A stretch of 64,000 bases of DNA from JAJDIA01 sp031555145 (GTDB lineage Bacteria; Bacteroidota; Bacteroidia; Bacteroidales; Tannerellaceae): positions 1 through 64,000 of the forward strand of contig JAVBUR010000061.1 in the NCBI GenBank assembly GCA_031555145.1, written 5' to 3'. Position 1 is the first letter of the stretch, and each line of letters opens with the position of its first letter. The notes below the pieces were generated by a model. The model was given only the letters and a program-made list of their open reading frames with translations. It was not told the origin of the DNA and ran no database searches. Of the stretch, positions 54,680-64,000 are shown piece after piece. The position numbers were made by a program, and so were the translations under genes.

Positions 54680-56092
54680 TTAAGCGAATAAAAACAAATA
54701 TGTAGCTGCTCCGCACAGGTAGCCGGTCAGCGCCAGCAGGGAGAAGCGTTTGAGGTAATACATAAAATCGATCTTCTCGATTCCCATCACCGTCACACCG
54801 GTAGCAGATCCGATGATCAGTAAGCTACCACCCGTAACAGCACAGTAGGCAAGGAATGTCCAGAAGCCGCCGTCGGAAACAAAGAACTGCGCATATTCGG
54901 ACATGCCCGGTACGGCTTCGACCAACGGATACATCCCCATGGTAGCAGCAACCAACGCCACATTATCCACACAAGAGGAAAGGATACCGATAATGAAGCT
55001 GATCAGGTATGGTTCATGTATCTGTTTGTCGAGGAAATTAGAAACCAGACCCAAGTGGCCGGATGTTTCCAACGCGCCTACAGCCATCAGGATGCCGAGG
55101 AAAAAGAAGATAGTAGACATATCAATGCTCGACAATAATTGGGTGATACGCAGTTTCTGTGATTCTTTTACACCATGCATCTTGCTGTACATCAAGTCCG
55201 TATAGAACCAAAGAACGACCAATCCCAACATCACACCCATAAAAGGAGGTAAGCCGGTCAGCATCTGGAACACCGGTACGCCGACAAGCGACAAGATACC
55301 GATCCAGAAAATAATCCGGCGCGAACGGTTGGGAATGATTGGCGTCAATTCATCGGGCACTTCCTGGGGCGGATCTTCACGCAACACGGCATCCTTCTTG
55401 AAGAGCCAGAAGTTGGCAATGGTCAAGGGGACCAACAGGTTGATCGCCGCCGGAACAAACAGGTGTGATACCTGATGCGCCACAGAGATATTCTTTCCCA
55501 CCCACAACAGGATCGTAGTAACATCACCGATCGGTGAAAACGAACCGCCGGCATTGGCTGCAATAATCACCATACAAGCATATTTCAGACGGTCGGTACG
55601 GTCGGGAACGAGTTTACGCAACACAGCCAGAATCACAATAGCGGCAGCCAGGTTATCGAGCAAAGCCGAAAGGAAGAAAGTGGCAATACTGATATACCAC
55701 AACAAGCGGCGTTTACGTGAAGTACGGATAAATCCGGTCATCGAACCGAATCCTCCATGTTTGTCCACAATATCCACGATCAACATTGAACACATCACAA
55801 AGAACAACGTTTCGGACACGTTCCCCAGATGGTATATGATGTAACGGTCGGTAATGAAGGAGACAAATTGGTCTTTCAAAGGTAGGTTTACCATATTCGG
55901 ATTCCGTTCCAGGAAAGTGGCAAACAAGGGATTCCCATGCTCTACCAGCAGATCGTATGCATCCAGCATAAGAACCAACCACATGGAAATAGCCATGAAA
56001 AGGGCGACAGCAGCTTTGTTTATTTTTATCTTGTCTTCCAGTGCGATAGCCAGAATACCAAGTACAAAAATAACAGGCATTAAAATAAACAT
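54680..56092 (-). CDS. nhaD: NhaD-type sodium/proton antiporter
   Basis: This 470-residue protein has about 12-13 membrane helices and the ion transporter superfamily fold. Phrases NLAAAIVILAVLRKL, NAGGSFSPIGDVTTILLW and SCVDNVALVAATMGMYP match NhaD. It exchanges sodium for protons across the inner membrane. It is the first gene of a two-gene unit with the C69 dipeptidase gene, with its own -7 box. Confidence 0.92.
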   Translation of the reverse strand: MFILMPVIFVLGILAIALEDKIKINKAAVALFMAISMWLVLMLDAYDLLVEHGNPLFATFLERNPNMVNLPLKDQFVSFITDRYIIYHLGNVSETLFFVMCSMLIVDIVDKHGGFGSMTGFIRTSRKRRLLWYISIATFFLSALLDNLAAAIVILAVLRKLVPDRTDRLKYACMVIIAANAGGSFSPIGDVTTILLWVGKNISVAHQVSHLFVPAAINLLVPLTIANFWLFKKDAVLREDPPQEVPDELTPIIPNRSRRIIFWIGILSLVGVPVFQMLTGLPPFMGVMLGLVVLWFYTDLMYSKMHGVKESQKLRITQLLSSIDMSTIFFFLGILMAVGALETSGHLGLVSNFLDKQIHEPYLISFIIGILSSCVDNVALVAATMGMYPLVEAVPGMSEYAQFFVSDGGFWTFLAYCAVTGGSLLIIGSATGVTVMGIEKIDFMYYLKRFSLLALTGYLCGAATYLFLFA

Positions 56093-56121
56093 ATATACTC
56101 TATAATTAATTAATAATGCCG

Positions 56122-56129
56122 CAAAAATA
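56122..56129 (-). promoter_or_regulatory. -7 box TATTTTTG before nhaD
   Basis: The minus-strand box fits TAnnTTTG and ends 29 bp before the ATG. Confidence 0.4.
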
Positions 56130-56173
56130 CGATAAATGAACGGATTCCCCCTGCTTTTTCTAAAAAAAGCTTA

Positions 56174-57853
56174 TCATGCGTAGAAGATAAGGATCAGCAA
56201 CTGCGCCGTAAGTACACGAAGGAACATGGTGATGGGATATACAGTGGCGTATCCGACTGCCGGAGCATCATTACCTGCCGTCATATTTGAATAAGCCAGC
56301 GCAGGGGGGTCAGTAGTACTACCGGCCATAAGCCCCATCAGGGTGAAGTAATTTATTTTGAGGAAGTAACGACCAATGCAACCGATGATCAGCAACGGAA
56401 CCACTGTAATCGCGAAGCCATATCCGATCCAGGCAAAACCTCCCTTATTGACAATCGTATCGACAAATCCTTCTCCTGCACCGAGACCGACACAAGCAAG
56501 GAAGAGGGCAATACCTATTTCGCGCAACATCAGGTTGGCACTTTGCGTCGTATACGTAATTAATTTATAGCGATAACCGAAACGGCTGATCAGGATAGCT
56601 ACCACCAACGGACCTCCGGCCAATCCTAACTTAACAGGCTGAGGAATACCGGGGAAGGCGATGGGAATACTTCCCAAGAGGATACCTAATCCTATACCGA
56701 CAAAGAGGGTGATCAGATTGGGCTCGTCAAGGTGCTTCATGGAGTTACCCAATAATTCTCCCACTTTGTTGACTGCTACTTCGCTGCCGACTACCGTCAA
56801 ACGGTCGCCCACTTGAATCATCAATCCGCGGGAAGCAACCAGATCCACACCAGAACGGTTGACCCGGGTCACATTGACACCGTGGAGGTTACGCAATTGC
56901 AAATCGCCGAGACGCTTGCCGTTTAGTTGATGCTTGGTGACAGTGATACGGCGGCTCACCAACTGGCTGTCAGCAGGTATCCACTGTTTGCGATCCATCT
57001 GTATCTCTTGCCCGACGAAGGTTTTGATAGTTTCGGCATCATCATCGGTCGTAATCACAAATATTTTGTCATCGGGACTCAGGATGGTGGCCCCCGAAGC
57101 TATCTCGACACGGTTCGTATTGTTATACATGATACGCGAGATCACATATTCACGATGTTTCAACAGTTCGGAAAGTTGTGCAATAGTTTTACCAAAAACA
57201 GCGGGGTTCTTTACCAGCAAGGAGATCGGTCGGGCGCCATGCGTCTGTTTTTCTTCTTCAGCCGTAATTTGCTCATTTTCTTTTTGCAGATTCACTCTGA
57301 ATACAAAACGAACAAACAACATGGAGAGGATAATACCTACAACACCAAGCGGATAAGCCACGGCATAGCCCAGAGCAATCGTTTCGTCTGAACTACCAAA
57401 CAAATCGTGATAAGCTTGCTGGGCAGCGCCCAGTCCCGGTGTATTGGTTACGGCTCCCGACATTACACCGACCATGGTCGACATCGGTAGTCCGGTAACA
57501 AAATGAATAATAACCGTAATCGCTCCCCCCAGGAATACAACCGAGCATGCCAACAGGTTTAGTGTGATACCTCCCTGCTTGAAAGAAGAGAAAAACCCCG
57601 GCCCCACCTGCATCCCCACAGAGAAGACAAACAGGATCAAACCAAATTCCTTGAAAAAGTGATTCACTTCCGGATGGATCACAAAACCAAAATGCGAAAG
57701 CAGAATACCAACAAACAGTATAAAGGTCATCCCCAGCGATACGCCAAAGATTTTAATTTTGCCTAACTGAATACCGGCAGCGATAGTTACTGACAGTACA
57801 AGCAGGGAATGTCCGATACCCTTTCCCCATAATAATTCATAAATCCATTCCAT
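56174..57853 (-). CDS. AspT/YidE-type transporter with two RCK_C domains
   Basis: This 559-residue protein has two halves of about five membrane helices (about 5-185 and 385-559) with two TrkA-C (RCK_C) domains between them (about 205-285 and 290-370). This is the aspartate-alanine exchanger family layout, also called YidE/YbjL duplication. The helices carry [16 protein letters not shown] in half one and [17 protein letters not shown] in half two. Substrate unknown; the family includes aspartate:alanine antiporters. It lies 81 bp upstream of nhaD on the same strand. Confidence 0.88.
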   Translation of the reverse strand: MEWIYELLWGKGIGHSLLVLSVTIAAGIQLGKIKIFGVSLGMTFILFVGILLSHFGFVIHPEVNHFFKEFGLILFVFSVGMQVGPGFFSSFKQGGITLNLLACSVVFLGGAITVIIHFVTGLPMSTMVGVMSGAVTNTPGLGAAQQAYHDLFGSSDETIALGYAVAYPLGVVGIILSMLFVRFVFRVNLQKENEQITAEEEKQTHGARPISLLVKNPAVFGKTIAQLSELLKHREYVISRIMYNNTNRVEIASGATILSPDDKIFVITTDDDAETIKTFVGQEIQMDRKQWIPADSQLVSRRITVTKHQLNGKRLGDLQLRNLHGVNVTRVNRSGVDLVASRGLMIQVGDRLTVVGSEVAVNKVGELLGNSMKHLDEPNLITLFVGIGLGILLGSIPIAFPGIPQPVKLGLAGGPLVVAILISRFGYRYKLITYTTQSANLMLREIGIALFLACVGLGAGEGFVDTIVNKGGFAWIGYGFAITVVPLLIIGCIGRYFLKINYFTLMGLMAGSTTDPPALAYSNMTAGNDAPAVGYATVYPITMFLRVLTAQLLILIFYA

Positions 57854-58010
57854 AGTGAAAAACGATATTTACTTTTTGCCTGACAGCTTATTTCTTAAAA
57901 TAGAATAACAAGCTATCGAAATCGGCGGCGAAGGTAGCCATTATTCCCCAAAGACGAGTCGTTATGAGGCAGATTTTGTCTAAATAACGATACAATCTAA
58001 ATAAAAGATG

Positions 58011-58018
58011 TATTTTTG
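58011..58018 (+). promoter_or_regulatory. -7 box TATTTTTG before the hexokinase gene
   Basis: The box fits TAnnTTTG and ends 54 bp before the ATG at 58073. Confidence 0.4.
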
Positions 58019-58072
58019 AAGGGCTGAAAAGCATGGATAGATTTCGTATAACACTTAAATACTTAAAAAGAC

Positions 58073-59278
58073 ATGAGAAATAACATTTTTGAGCTGACAA
58101 CAGTAGAGTTAAAAGGAATAGCTAACAGTCTTCAGGGGAAAATCGAAGAAGGATTGAAAAAAGACGGAATGGAGATTTCGGATATTCCTACCCATATCCA
58201 CCCGAAGAAAGAGATCACTGACGGTAAAGTACTGGTACTTGACTGGGGTGGCACTAATTTCAGAGCCGCTGTTGTTGAATTTAAAAACGGAAAACCGGCT
58301 ATTATCGAAGGTCCGCGGAAGAAAATGCTTTCAGCAGCTACCACTGCCGGATTCAAACGCGAAGACTTATTCCGTGAAATGGCCGCTGTGATCCGTGAAC
58401 TGAAAACGCTGACCGATCCGGAAACCCGCGTAGGTTACTGTTTCTCATATCCCGCCGCTTCCCGCCTGAATGGTGATGCCATCCTGCTCCGTTGGACAAA
58501 AGGAATCAACATCCCCGATATGATTGGAGAGCCTGTGGGAGAACCTTTCCTCAAATATTTGAATTCATACAAAGGAATCGAGACACAGTTTACGGAAGTA
58601 AAAGTAATTAATGATACCGTTGCCTGCCTGTTCGCCGGATTGAGCGAAACCGGATATGACTCGTATATGGGTCTGATCGTAGGAACAGGTACCAACATGG
58701 CCAGTTTGATGCGTCTGGACAAGATTGAAAAACTGAATAACAAAGATACAGGCCTGATCCCCGTTAACCTGGAATCAGGTAACTTCCAACCTCCGTACCT
58801 GACAGTGGTGGACGGCCTGGTAGATGCTATGTCAAACAACAAAGGACAGCAACGCTTTGAAAAAGCCATCTCCGGCGGTTACCTGGGTGAAATCTTCAAG
58901 GTTGTGTTTATGAATGAAAAGATCAAGTACAACTTCAACGGCGAAGACTTGTCTAACATGATCAACAAACCCGAAGAACATCCGGAAGAACAAGTCTGTG
59001 CCGCACAGTGTATCTACGACCGTTCGGCTAAATTGGTGGCCGCCTCATTGGCGGGTCTCGTACAGGTGATTGTAGCTCAAGACCCGACGACAAAGAAAAT
59101 CTGTCTGGCTGCCGATGGTAGCGTGTTCTGGGGAAAAGACAAAAACAACGGAACGTACTACAAAGACCTCGTTGAAACTGAACTGAAGGCATTGCTGCCC
59201 GAAAGCGTTAGCGTAACGATCATCAACGAAATGACAGATCCCAACCTGATCGGTTCAGCCATTGCTGCATTAAGCTAA
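58073..59278 (+). CDS. hexokinase (eukaryote-like)
   Basis: This 401-residue cytoplasmic kinase phosphorylates glucose and related hexoses with ATP. The phosphate-1 motif is VLDWGGTNFRAAVVEF, the sugar-binding region has CFSYPAASRLNGDAILLRWTKG, and phosphate-2 is MGLIVGTGTNMASL. These are the motifs of the eukaryotic-type hexokinase family, which Bacteroides and relatives use instead of a ROK or Glk enzyme. Length is normal for the one-lobe-pair form. It is a single-gene unit. Confidence 0.92.
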   Translation: MRNNIFELTTVELKGIANSLQGKIEEGLKKDGMEISDIPTHIHPKKEITDGKVLVLDWGGTNFRAAVVEFKNGKPAIIEGPRKKMLSAATTAGFKREDLFREMAAVIRELKTLTDPETRVGYCFSYPAASRLNGDAILLRWTKGINIPDMIGEPVGEPFLKYLNSYKGIETQFTEVKVINDTVACLFAGLSETGYDSYMGLIVGTGTNMASLMRLDKIEKLNNKDTGLIPVNLESGNFQPPYLTVVDGLVDAMSNNKGQQRFEKAISGGYLGEIFKVVFMNEKIKYNFNGEDLSNMINKPEEHPEEQVCAAQCIYDRSAKLVAASLAGLVQVIVAQDPTTKKICLAADGSVFWGKDKNNGTYYKDLVETELKALLPESVSVTIINEMTDPNLIGSAIAALS

Positions 59279-59296
59279 GTCGCTGGTATAGATATT

Positions 59297-59336
59297 AAAA
59301 GAGCCTTAAAGTCACTCAGTACTTTAAGGCTCTTTT
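59297..59336. terminator. bidirectional terminator between hexokinase and pyrD
   Basis: A perfect 16-bp stem with core GAGCCTTAAAGT and its complement, an 8-nt loop, and T-runs on both strands lies between convergent genes. Confidence 0.9.
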
Positions 59337-59360
59337 CTAATCAAATATGAACCTATTACA

Positions 59361-60272
59361 TTACAGTTGAAGCGCACCGGTCAGCTCCGTCACAGAACGG
59401 AAACCATGCTTATCGCAATAGGTATCCAGACCGTCGATGATCTTTTCTGAAGCGGCCGGATCAATAAAATTATAGGTACCCACCTGGATAGCCGTAGCGC
59501 CGGCAAGCATAAACTCAACCGCATCTTTCCAGTTGGAGATACCGCCGAGTCCGATAATGGGTATCTTTACTGCTTTATATGTTTGCCATACCATCCTGAG
59601 GGCTACGGGTTTAACTGCCGGACCGGAAAGACCTCCCGTAACGGTTGAAAGTACCGGTTTCCGTTTCTCCGCATCAATGGCCATGCCCAGCAGCGTGTTG
59701 ATCAGGGATACGCTATCGGCACCTTCAGCTTCAACAGCACGGGCGATCTCAGTCACATCAGTCACATTAGGCGACAGTTTCACCATCAAGTGGCGGGGAA
59801 AAACCTTACGTACTTCCTTTACTACTTCAGCCGCTCCACCACAGGTAACGCCAAATGCCATACCGCCTTCCTTTACATTCGGGCAGGAAATATTCAACTC
59901 GATAGCTGGGATATTAGTCAGCGATGCGATCTTTTCAGCGCATGCCACATAAGCTTCAATCGTTGACCCACTGACATTTACAATAATATTCGTGTCTAAA
60001 TCTTTAATTTCCGGATAGATATTTTCAGCGAAATATTCAGCCCCTTTATTCTGTAAACCGACAGCATTCAACATGCCGGCAGGGGTCTCGGCCATACGGG
60101 GATAGTTATTTCCCTCGCGAGCTTCGAAGGTAGTACCTTTCACGATAATAGCCCCCAGGCGCTCAATATCCATAAAGTCTGCATATTCAAGCCCGTATCC
60201 AAACGTGCCTGAAGCAGTCATTACCGGATTCTTTATTTTTAAATTTCCAATTTGTATGTTTAGATCAGCCAT
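59361..60272 (-). CDS. pyrD: dihydroorotate dehydrogenase B, catalytic subunit
   Basis: This 303-residue FMN TIM-barrel enzyme oxidises dihydroorotate to orotate in pyrimidine synthesis. Class 1B marks are [13 protein letters not shown], the active-site [15 protein letters not shown] with the catalytic Cys, and [17 protein letters not shown]. It needs PyrK to pass electrons to NAD. Its start overlaps the 3' end of pyrK by 13 bp, so the two are co-expressed. Confidence 0.95.
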   Translation of the reverse strand: MADLNIQIGNLKIKNPVMTASGTFGYGLEYADFMDIERLGAIIVKGTTFEAREGNNYPRMAETPAGMLNAVGLQNKGAEYFAENIYPEIKDLDTNIIVNVSGSTIEAYVACAEKIASLTNIPAIELNISCPNVKEGGMAFGVTCGGAAEVVKEVRKVFPRHLMVKLSPNVTDVTEIARAVEAEGADSVSLINTLLGMAIDAEKRKPVLSTVTGGLSGPAVKPVALRMVWQTYKAVKIPIIGLGGISNWKDAVEFMLAGATAIQVGTYNFIDPAASEKIIDGLDTYCDKHGFRSVTELTGALQL

Positions 60273-61045
60273 GACAGTTTCTTTATATTAAATATGGGAC
60301 CTTCAGTACACACACACACATTATGACCATCATTCAACTTCTCCACGCAACACAGACAAGCGCCTATGCCACAAGCCATTGTATTCTCTAACGAAACTTC
60401 ACATTCAGTTGTTGTTTGTGTGGCATATTTGGCAACAGCCATCATCATGGGTTTCGGGCCACAGGTATAGATCTGGTCGAAATAGGTAGATTTCAGGATA
60501 GAGTGATTGGTTACATAACCTCTTTCACCGGCTGAACCATCTTCTGTCGTCGTATAGACGGTACCGATTTTAGAGAAATCGTCCAACTGAAGCAGATCAT
60601 CGGCAGAACGGGCACCGAGAAGGAAAATAGGCGAAAATCCCGATTTTTTCAGGCATTCACCCAGATAAAGCATCGGAGCTGTACCCACACCGCCACCGAT
60701 CAGCAGTAGTTTGCTATTTACTGACTCCCTTTCCGGCATGGTGAAGCTATTTCCCAGCGGTAGCATGACATTAACAACATCACCAACACGCCAGGTAGCC
60801 ATTTTTCGGGTACCGTCTCCAATTAATTGGATCAGGAGCCATAGTTCATTAGCTGCTTTATCCACATAATTAATGGAGATGGGGCGACGCAAAAAAGTAG
60901 TGGGAGAATTATCAATAAGAACCTCTACAAACTGTCCCGGCAACATATCCGGTAAAATTTCATCAGTAGTCAGTTTGAGTAGGCAGTAATTTGCATGAAG
61001 ACGGATATTCTCCGTTACCTTCATGTCCAGCATGTATTTCTTCAT
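60260..61045 (-). CDS. pyrK: dihydroorotate dehydrogenase B, electron transfer subunit
   Basis: This 261-residue FAD and 2Fe-2S protein carries electrons from PyrD to NAD. The flavin-binding part has [12 protein letters not shown], the nucleotide part has [12 protein letters not shown], and the cluster loop is [14 protein letters not shown] followed by a later Cys. The frame extends upstream to a TTG, but the ATG at 61045 fits with a -7 box just before it. It precedes pyrD in the same transcript. Confidence 0.93.
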   Translation of the reverse strand: MKKYMLDMKVTENIRLHANYCLLKLTTDEILPDMLPGQFVEVLIDNSPTTFLRRPISINYVDKAANELWLLIQLIGDGTRKMATWRVGDVVNVMLPLGNSFTMPERESVNSKLLLIGGGVGTAPMLYLGECLKKSGFSPIFLLGARSADDLLQLDDFSKIGTVYTTTEDGSAGERGYVTNHSILKSTYFDQIYTCGPKPMMMAVAKYATQTTTECEVSLENTMACGIGACLCCVEKLNDGHNVCVCTEGPIFNIKKLSWLI

Positions 61046-61066
61046 ATAAATGATACAATTTGGATA

Positions 61067-61074
61067 CAAAGATA
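61067..61074 (-). promoter_or_regulatory. -7 box TATCTTTG before pyrK-pyrD
   Basis: The minus-strand box fits TAnnTTTG. It ends 21 bp before the ATG at 61045 and overlaps the region of the upstream TTG, arguing against that start. Confidence 0.5.
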
Positions 61075-61101
61075 CGGGATTTAGCCGTATGAAAAGACAG
61101 A

Positions 61102-61545
61102 TTACTTGTTTTTGTCTAAAACAAACGTATCGTAGGTATTGTCTGAATAGAAAACCATTATTTTAGTAATTGTTTTAGCAGGCTTCTCCTGCATGACAAC
61201 TTTCTCAATCACAGTTGGTTTCGCTTCATTTATAGGTGCCTTTGAAGCCATTTCCCGGCGATATTCGGGAGTTGCCGGACTCTCGGTCGCAAATAAAGAC
61301 GGATTTTCGAATAAACCAGGCTCTTTACGAACGTCTTGCTTCAACATTTCACCTTTACCAAACAATAACCAGTCGGAATCGATATGCGGGAAACGTTCCA
61401 GTACCTTAGATATCACATCCAAGCTTGGATTGTTTCTACCGGATATGATATGCGACATTGCTGCTCGCTGAATGCCTATGGTTTCAGCAAACCGTGAAGG
61501 ACTCATGCCTTCATGTTCCATAATACGAATGACCCGGTCTTTCAT
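61102..61545 (-). CDS. XRE family transcriptional regulator
   Basis: This 147-residue protein has an N-terminal HTH_XRE domain (about 3-62: SPSRFAETIGIQRAAMSHII, NPSLDVISKVLERFP) with the DWLLFGKG tail common to Bacteroidetes members, then a flexible part and a short C-terminal domain (KTITKIMVFYSDNTYDTFVL). It is a cytoplasmic DNA-binding regulator of unknown targets. An 838-bp AT-rich gap lies upstream. Confidence 0.85.
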   Translation of the reverse strand: MKDRVIRIMEHEGMSPSRFAETIGIQRAAMSHIISGRNNPSLDVISKVLERFPHIDSDWLLFGKGEMLKQDVRKEPGLFENPSLFATESPATPEYRREMASKAPINEAKPTVIEKVVMQEKPAKTITKIMVFYSDNTYDTFVLDKNK

Positions 61546-61629
61546 AAGATAATATGCAATTAAATAGATAAATATATACTGCCAATCTGTCTGTTTACAA
61601 GTTATTTTTGTTTCACCCTGTTTACGTTA

Positions 61630-61637
61630 CAAATATA
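61630..61637 (-). promoter_or_regulatory. -7 box TATATTTG before the XRE gene
   Basis: The minus-strand box fits TAnnTTTG and ends 84 bp before the ATG at 61545, giving a long leader. Confidence 0.35.
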
Positions 61638-62293
61638 ACAAAAAGTTTTCATATGTGCAATTTATCTTTATAAACTCACCAACGAAACAATGTTATTTAT
61701 GTTTACAATTGAGGGGTTTACATTTGTTCTACACATCTAAACAAGTAAGATATCAGGTATAACTAAAACTTCTTTTATTTTAGTTATAACACAAGTAATC
61801 ATGCCATTATATAATGGAAATCACTGTATAAACAAGGTTATTTAGCCTTATTATACAAATGTTTCTTAGATAATTGACCTTTAACCTTCGATTTTAGGCA
61901 TATCGAACTGAGTATAGGGTACATAAGCCTAAAATAAATTGTATATAATGTATACCTTACTTATGTTTGTTATTTTAGTAACAAGTATACCGATGTATAT
62001 GTAACAGCATCTTTAGGTGATGAGACATATGTATACTATACATAAATACATGAACACCACGCAGTGATATATTTGTAAACATCTAATCCGTTTACTATGG
62101 TAAACAGACTATATGTACACATATCTACCAAAAAGACAAAATGACAGACTTGTAAACCGTACATCATTATACAGAAAGAAGAAGAGCCTATCTAAACGGC
62201 TCTATTTGCGAAAAATCATGGACGGTTGCCCGATTGATTAATTTCATAGCCATATGGGAGGCTAAAAATTGCGCTAAGTAGTTGTAATACAAA

Positions 62294-62314
62294 CAAAAAA
62301 GTCCCTTTTCGGGA
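62294..62314 (-). terminator. second, weak hairpin with T-run downstream of holA
   Basis: On the minus strand a short stem (TCCC with GGGA) is followed by a run of six T. It lies about 40 bp beyond the first terminator. Confidence 0.3.
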
Positions 62315-62347
62315 GAAGGATTTACACCTTATCCAGCGAAAAAAGGA

Positions 62348-62368
62348 TAAAAAACCTGTTTAGACAGG
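62348..62368 (-). terminator. holA terminator
   Basis: On the minus strand the stem CCTGT with ACAGG and a 4-nt loop is followed by a T-run, 16 bp after the holA stop. Confidence 0.6.
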
Positions 62369-62383
62369 AAAAGACAACAAAAA

Positions 62384-63406
62384 TCAGTGAAGCATCTTAT
62401 AGAGAAGTTCTTTTAGCAGATCCCCTTCATCGGCCGAAGAGTTACCGACCCCTTTAGACCGGGCATCCGTATTCCGGATATCGCCAACCAAGTTGAAAAC
62501 TTTCATAGCAGAAAAATTTCGCAGTCCCGTCATATAGTCTTTCGCCTGGAAGGAACCACGCAGTCCCAAAGCTTGCATGATTCCATTTTCGGATCGGTCT
62601 TTCGAATAATAGCATATAAGCAGATTAGAAAAATAATTGAACAGAATGGGCAATGTCATCTGTATCGGATTATTTTTCGGATTTTTGGCAAAATAATGGG
62701 CAATCTGATTTGCCTTCAGTACATCCTTAGCCGCAATCGCCTTAATCAGTTCAAAACTGTTGAACTCTTTGCTTATACCGATATTTTCTTCGATCAACTC
62801 AGGGGTAATCCGTTTCGGTCCGCCTACGGGGAGCAAAAGCGATAACTTTTCCAATTCCTTAGCCAGGCGACTCAGGTCGTTACCGAGGAAATCGGTCAAC
62901 ATCTGGGCGGCTTTCGGGTCAATAGTTATCGCCTGCTGCTGGAGCATTGAAGTGATAAAGCCAGCCATCCGATAATCGGGAATCTTTTTGGCATCGAAGA
63001 GGACGCCATTCGCTTCAACGGCTGAAGCCAGACTTTTTCGACGATCCAGTGCTTTATACTTGTGGTTAATTACAAGTATGGTCGATTTCAGCGGATTCTT
63101 TACATAATTTGTCAGCAGATCTAAATCACGCACGAGTTGTGCTTCACGGACCACCACCAATTGATATTCCGACATCATCGGAAAACGGCGGGCGGCATTG
63201 ACAATCTTCGCCCCATCAGTATCGGCGCCATAAAGAATAACCTGGTTGAAGTCGCGTTCAGAATCATCCACCACCTGCTTAATCAGCAGATCCGTGATCT
63301 GATCCATAAAGAAAGGCTCATCGCCCATCAATACATAAACCGGACTGAACTTGCGCGCCTGAATATCGCGACAGATTTCTTCGAAGGTATATTCTTTTTT
63401 CGCCAT
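62384..63406 (-). CDS. holA: DNA polymerase III subunit delta
   Basis: This 340-residue protein is the clamp-loader subunit that opens the beta ring. It has the DNA_pol3_delta layout: an AAA-like N-terminal part (FSPVYVLMGDEPFFMDQI, with no working Walker A), the middle FPMMSEYQLVVVREAQ, and the C-terminal collar (DFLGNDLSRLAKELEKLSLL). It is in the same run as the AMP nucleosidase gene (11-bp gap). Confidence 0.93.
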   Translation of the reverse strand: MAKKEYTFEEICRDIQARKFSPVYVLMGDEPFFMDQITDLLIKQVVDDSERDFNQVILYGADTDGAKIVNAARRFPMMSEYQLVVVREAQLVRDLDLLTNYVKNPLKSTILVINHKYKALDRRKSLASAVEANGVLFDAKKIPDYRMAGFITSMLQQQAITIDPKAAQMLTDFLGNDLSRLAKELEKLSLLLPVGGPKRITPELIEENIGISKEFNSFELIKAIAAKDVLKANQIAHYFAKNPKNNPIQMTLPILFNYFSNLLICYYSKDRSENGIMQALGLRGSFQAKDYMTGLRNFSAMKVFNLVGDIRNTDARSKGVGNSSADEGDLLKELLYKMLH

Positions 63407-63417
63407 GGTTTATTTCG

Positions 63418-64000
63418 TTACCAGCTAAAGCGTATGTGTTGGATGGTTTTCTTCTCGTCGATCATTTGCATCAAGGCTTCTATGCCGAGCATAACATGTT
63501 CATTTACAAACTGCTGTGTCACTTTTCTGTCGCTTTCATCTGTCTTTATTCCGTCTTCTTCAAGCGGTTTGTCGGAGACCATCAACAGAGCACCGGTCGG
63601 TATTTTGTTAGCAAAGCCGGCTGTCAGCAATGTGGCCGTTTCCATATCGATAGCTGTGGCATGCGTCTTGGCTAGATAGTCTTTGAACGCCACATCATAT
63701 TCCCAGATACGCCGGTTGGTGGTATAGATCGTACCCGTCCAATAGTCGTGCCCATAGTCGCGGATCGCCGACGAAATAGCACGCAACATTGAGAACGCTG
63801 GCAGCGACGGCACTTCGGGCGGCAGGTATTCGTTCGACGTACCTTCACCCCGGATAGCAGCGATCGGCAGCACGTAATCACCCAATGAATTAGCCTTCTT
63901 CAGTCCACCGCATTTACCGAGGAATAATACCCCCTTCGGCTTGATGGCCGACAGCAGGTCCATGATCGTTCCCGCATTTGCGCTTCCCATACCGAAGTTG
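63418..64000 (-). CDS. amn: AMP nucleosidase, 3' part (5' end outside the window)
   Basis: The frame runs off the right edge, so the N terminus is missing; about 194 residues are visible. The fold is the nucleoside phosphorylase/AMP nucleosidase type, with NFGMGSANAG, VLFLGKCGGLKKANSLGDYV, the substrate motif AIDMETATLLTAGF and a late SDKPLEEDG. This matches the short Bacteroidetes form of AMP nucleosidase, which splits AMP into adenine and ribose 5-phosphate. A purine or uridine phosphorylase is the main alternative. Confidence 0.85.
   Translation of the reverse strand, partial: NFGMGSANAGTIMDLLSAIKPKGVLFLGKCGGLKKANSLGDYVLPIAAIRGEGTSNEYLPPEVPSLPAFSMLRAISSAIRDYGHDYWTGTIYTTNRRIWEYDVAFKDYLAKTHATAIDMETATLLTAGFANKIPTGALLMVSDKPLEEDGIKTDESDRKVTQQFVNEHVMLGIEALMQMIDEKKTIQHIRFSW

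Larger units (their letters stand above)
61546..62383. other. AT-rich non-coding region with inverted repeats
   Basis: No gene can be supported in this stretch between the XRE gene and holA. It is very AT-rich and holds an 11-bp inverted repeat (61758-61768 with 61778-61788, 9-nt loop) flanked by direct repeats ACAAGTAA at 61741 and 61791, and a 15-bp palindrome, ATGTATACTATACAT, at 62029-62043. The right end has two hairpins that fit termination of holA. Confidence 0.6.

Noticed and set aside
57888..58100. 70-codon minus-strand frame in the hexokinase upstream region
   Set aside because: It overlaps the hexokinase start on the other strand and has no family match that I recognise; the gap has a plausible hexokinase -7 box instead.
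61931..62000. Short hydrophobic peptide frame in the AT-rich gap (about 18 codons)
   Set aside because: Too short, no ribosome-binding site, and expected by chance in AT-rich DNA.
61546..62383. Replication origin
   Set aside because: AT-rich with repeats, but no DnaA-box cluster is seen and dnaA/dnaN are absent; gyrA and holA alone are not evidence.

Overview
The window looks like a stretch of Bacteroidales chromosome, most likely Parabacteroides or a close relative (genus is inference). The evidence is the Bat aerotolerance cluster, -7 boxes of the Bacteroidetes type TAnnTTTG before many genes, many signal peptides ending in AQ or in a lipobox, an S12 methylthiotransferase next to HU genes, a NagB-LmbE fusion, a eukaryote-like hexokinase and a Ser-type sulfatase with an anaerobic maturase. 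Composition is fairly even. I see no tRNA, rRNA, CRISPR array, insertion sequence or phage module, so this is core chromosome rather than an island.

Layout. 1-2 kb: a 22-bp tandem repeat, an HxlR-type redox regulator divergent from a DJ-1/PfpI protein, and an orphan lipoprotein. 2-8.7 kb: clpC (-), gyrA (+) and a TPR protein (+). 8.7-19.5 kb: a long minus-strand block with gcvT, pepT, a PurF-like protein lacking its nucleophile, a tldE/tldD pair, the anaerobic sulfatase maturase, a cell-wall amidase, an exonuclease and a metallophosphoesterase. 19.6-24 kb: a rhomboid protease, a sulfatase, a membrane-anchored SGNH hydrolase and a 51-residue lipoprotein gene. 24-29.4 kb: nspC, ftsY, a TlpA-like thioredoxin, rimO, a small HU protein and an HU-TM-LysM protein. 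29.5-38.5 kb: moxR, a DUF58 gene, a membrane protein gene, batA, batB, batC, batD, batE and a PAP2 phosphatase gene, all on one strand and tightly spaced. 38.6-48.8 kb: a small HTH protein, a DUF2007-Usp protein, a BNR/sialidase-like protein, a DUF695-like protein, a BASS transporter, a 22-bp palindromic repeat array, a DUF5009 membrane protein, the NagB-LmbE fusion and a Dcp-type M3 peptidase. 49-58 kb: a family 39 glycosyltransferase, a DUF1080 lipoprotein, an HAD phosphatase, a small beta-barrel protein, a C69 dipeptidase, NhaD and an AspT/YidE-type transporter. 58-64 kb: hexokinase, pyrD-pyrK, an XRE regulator, 0.8 kb of AT-rich non-coding DNA, holA and the 3' part of an AMP nucleosidase gene.

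Functional links. The sulfatase needs formylglycine made by the maturase about 3.5 kb away. PyrD and PyrK form one dihydroorotate dehydrogenase. The MoxR/DUF58/Bat proteins are expected to act together at the inner membrane. The HU protein and the HU-TM-LysM protein overlap by four bases and could form a DNA-binding pair anchored to the envelope.

Most unusual items: (1) two intergenic arrays of 22-bp units, about 43 kb apart, sharing a CGCACGACT core at the same position in the unit; (2) the predicted DNA-to-peptidoglycan linker HU-TM-LysM; (3) a PurF-like enzyme that keeps the Fe-S ligands but not the glutaminase cysteine; (4) a NagB-like domain with all four catalytic positions replaced, fused to an intact LmbE deacetylase domain.
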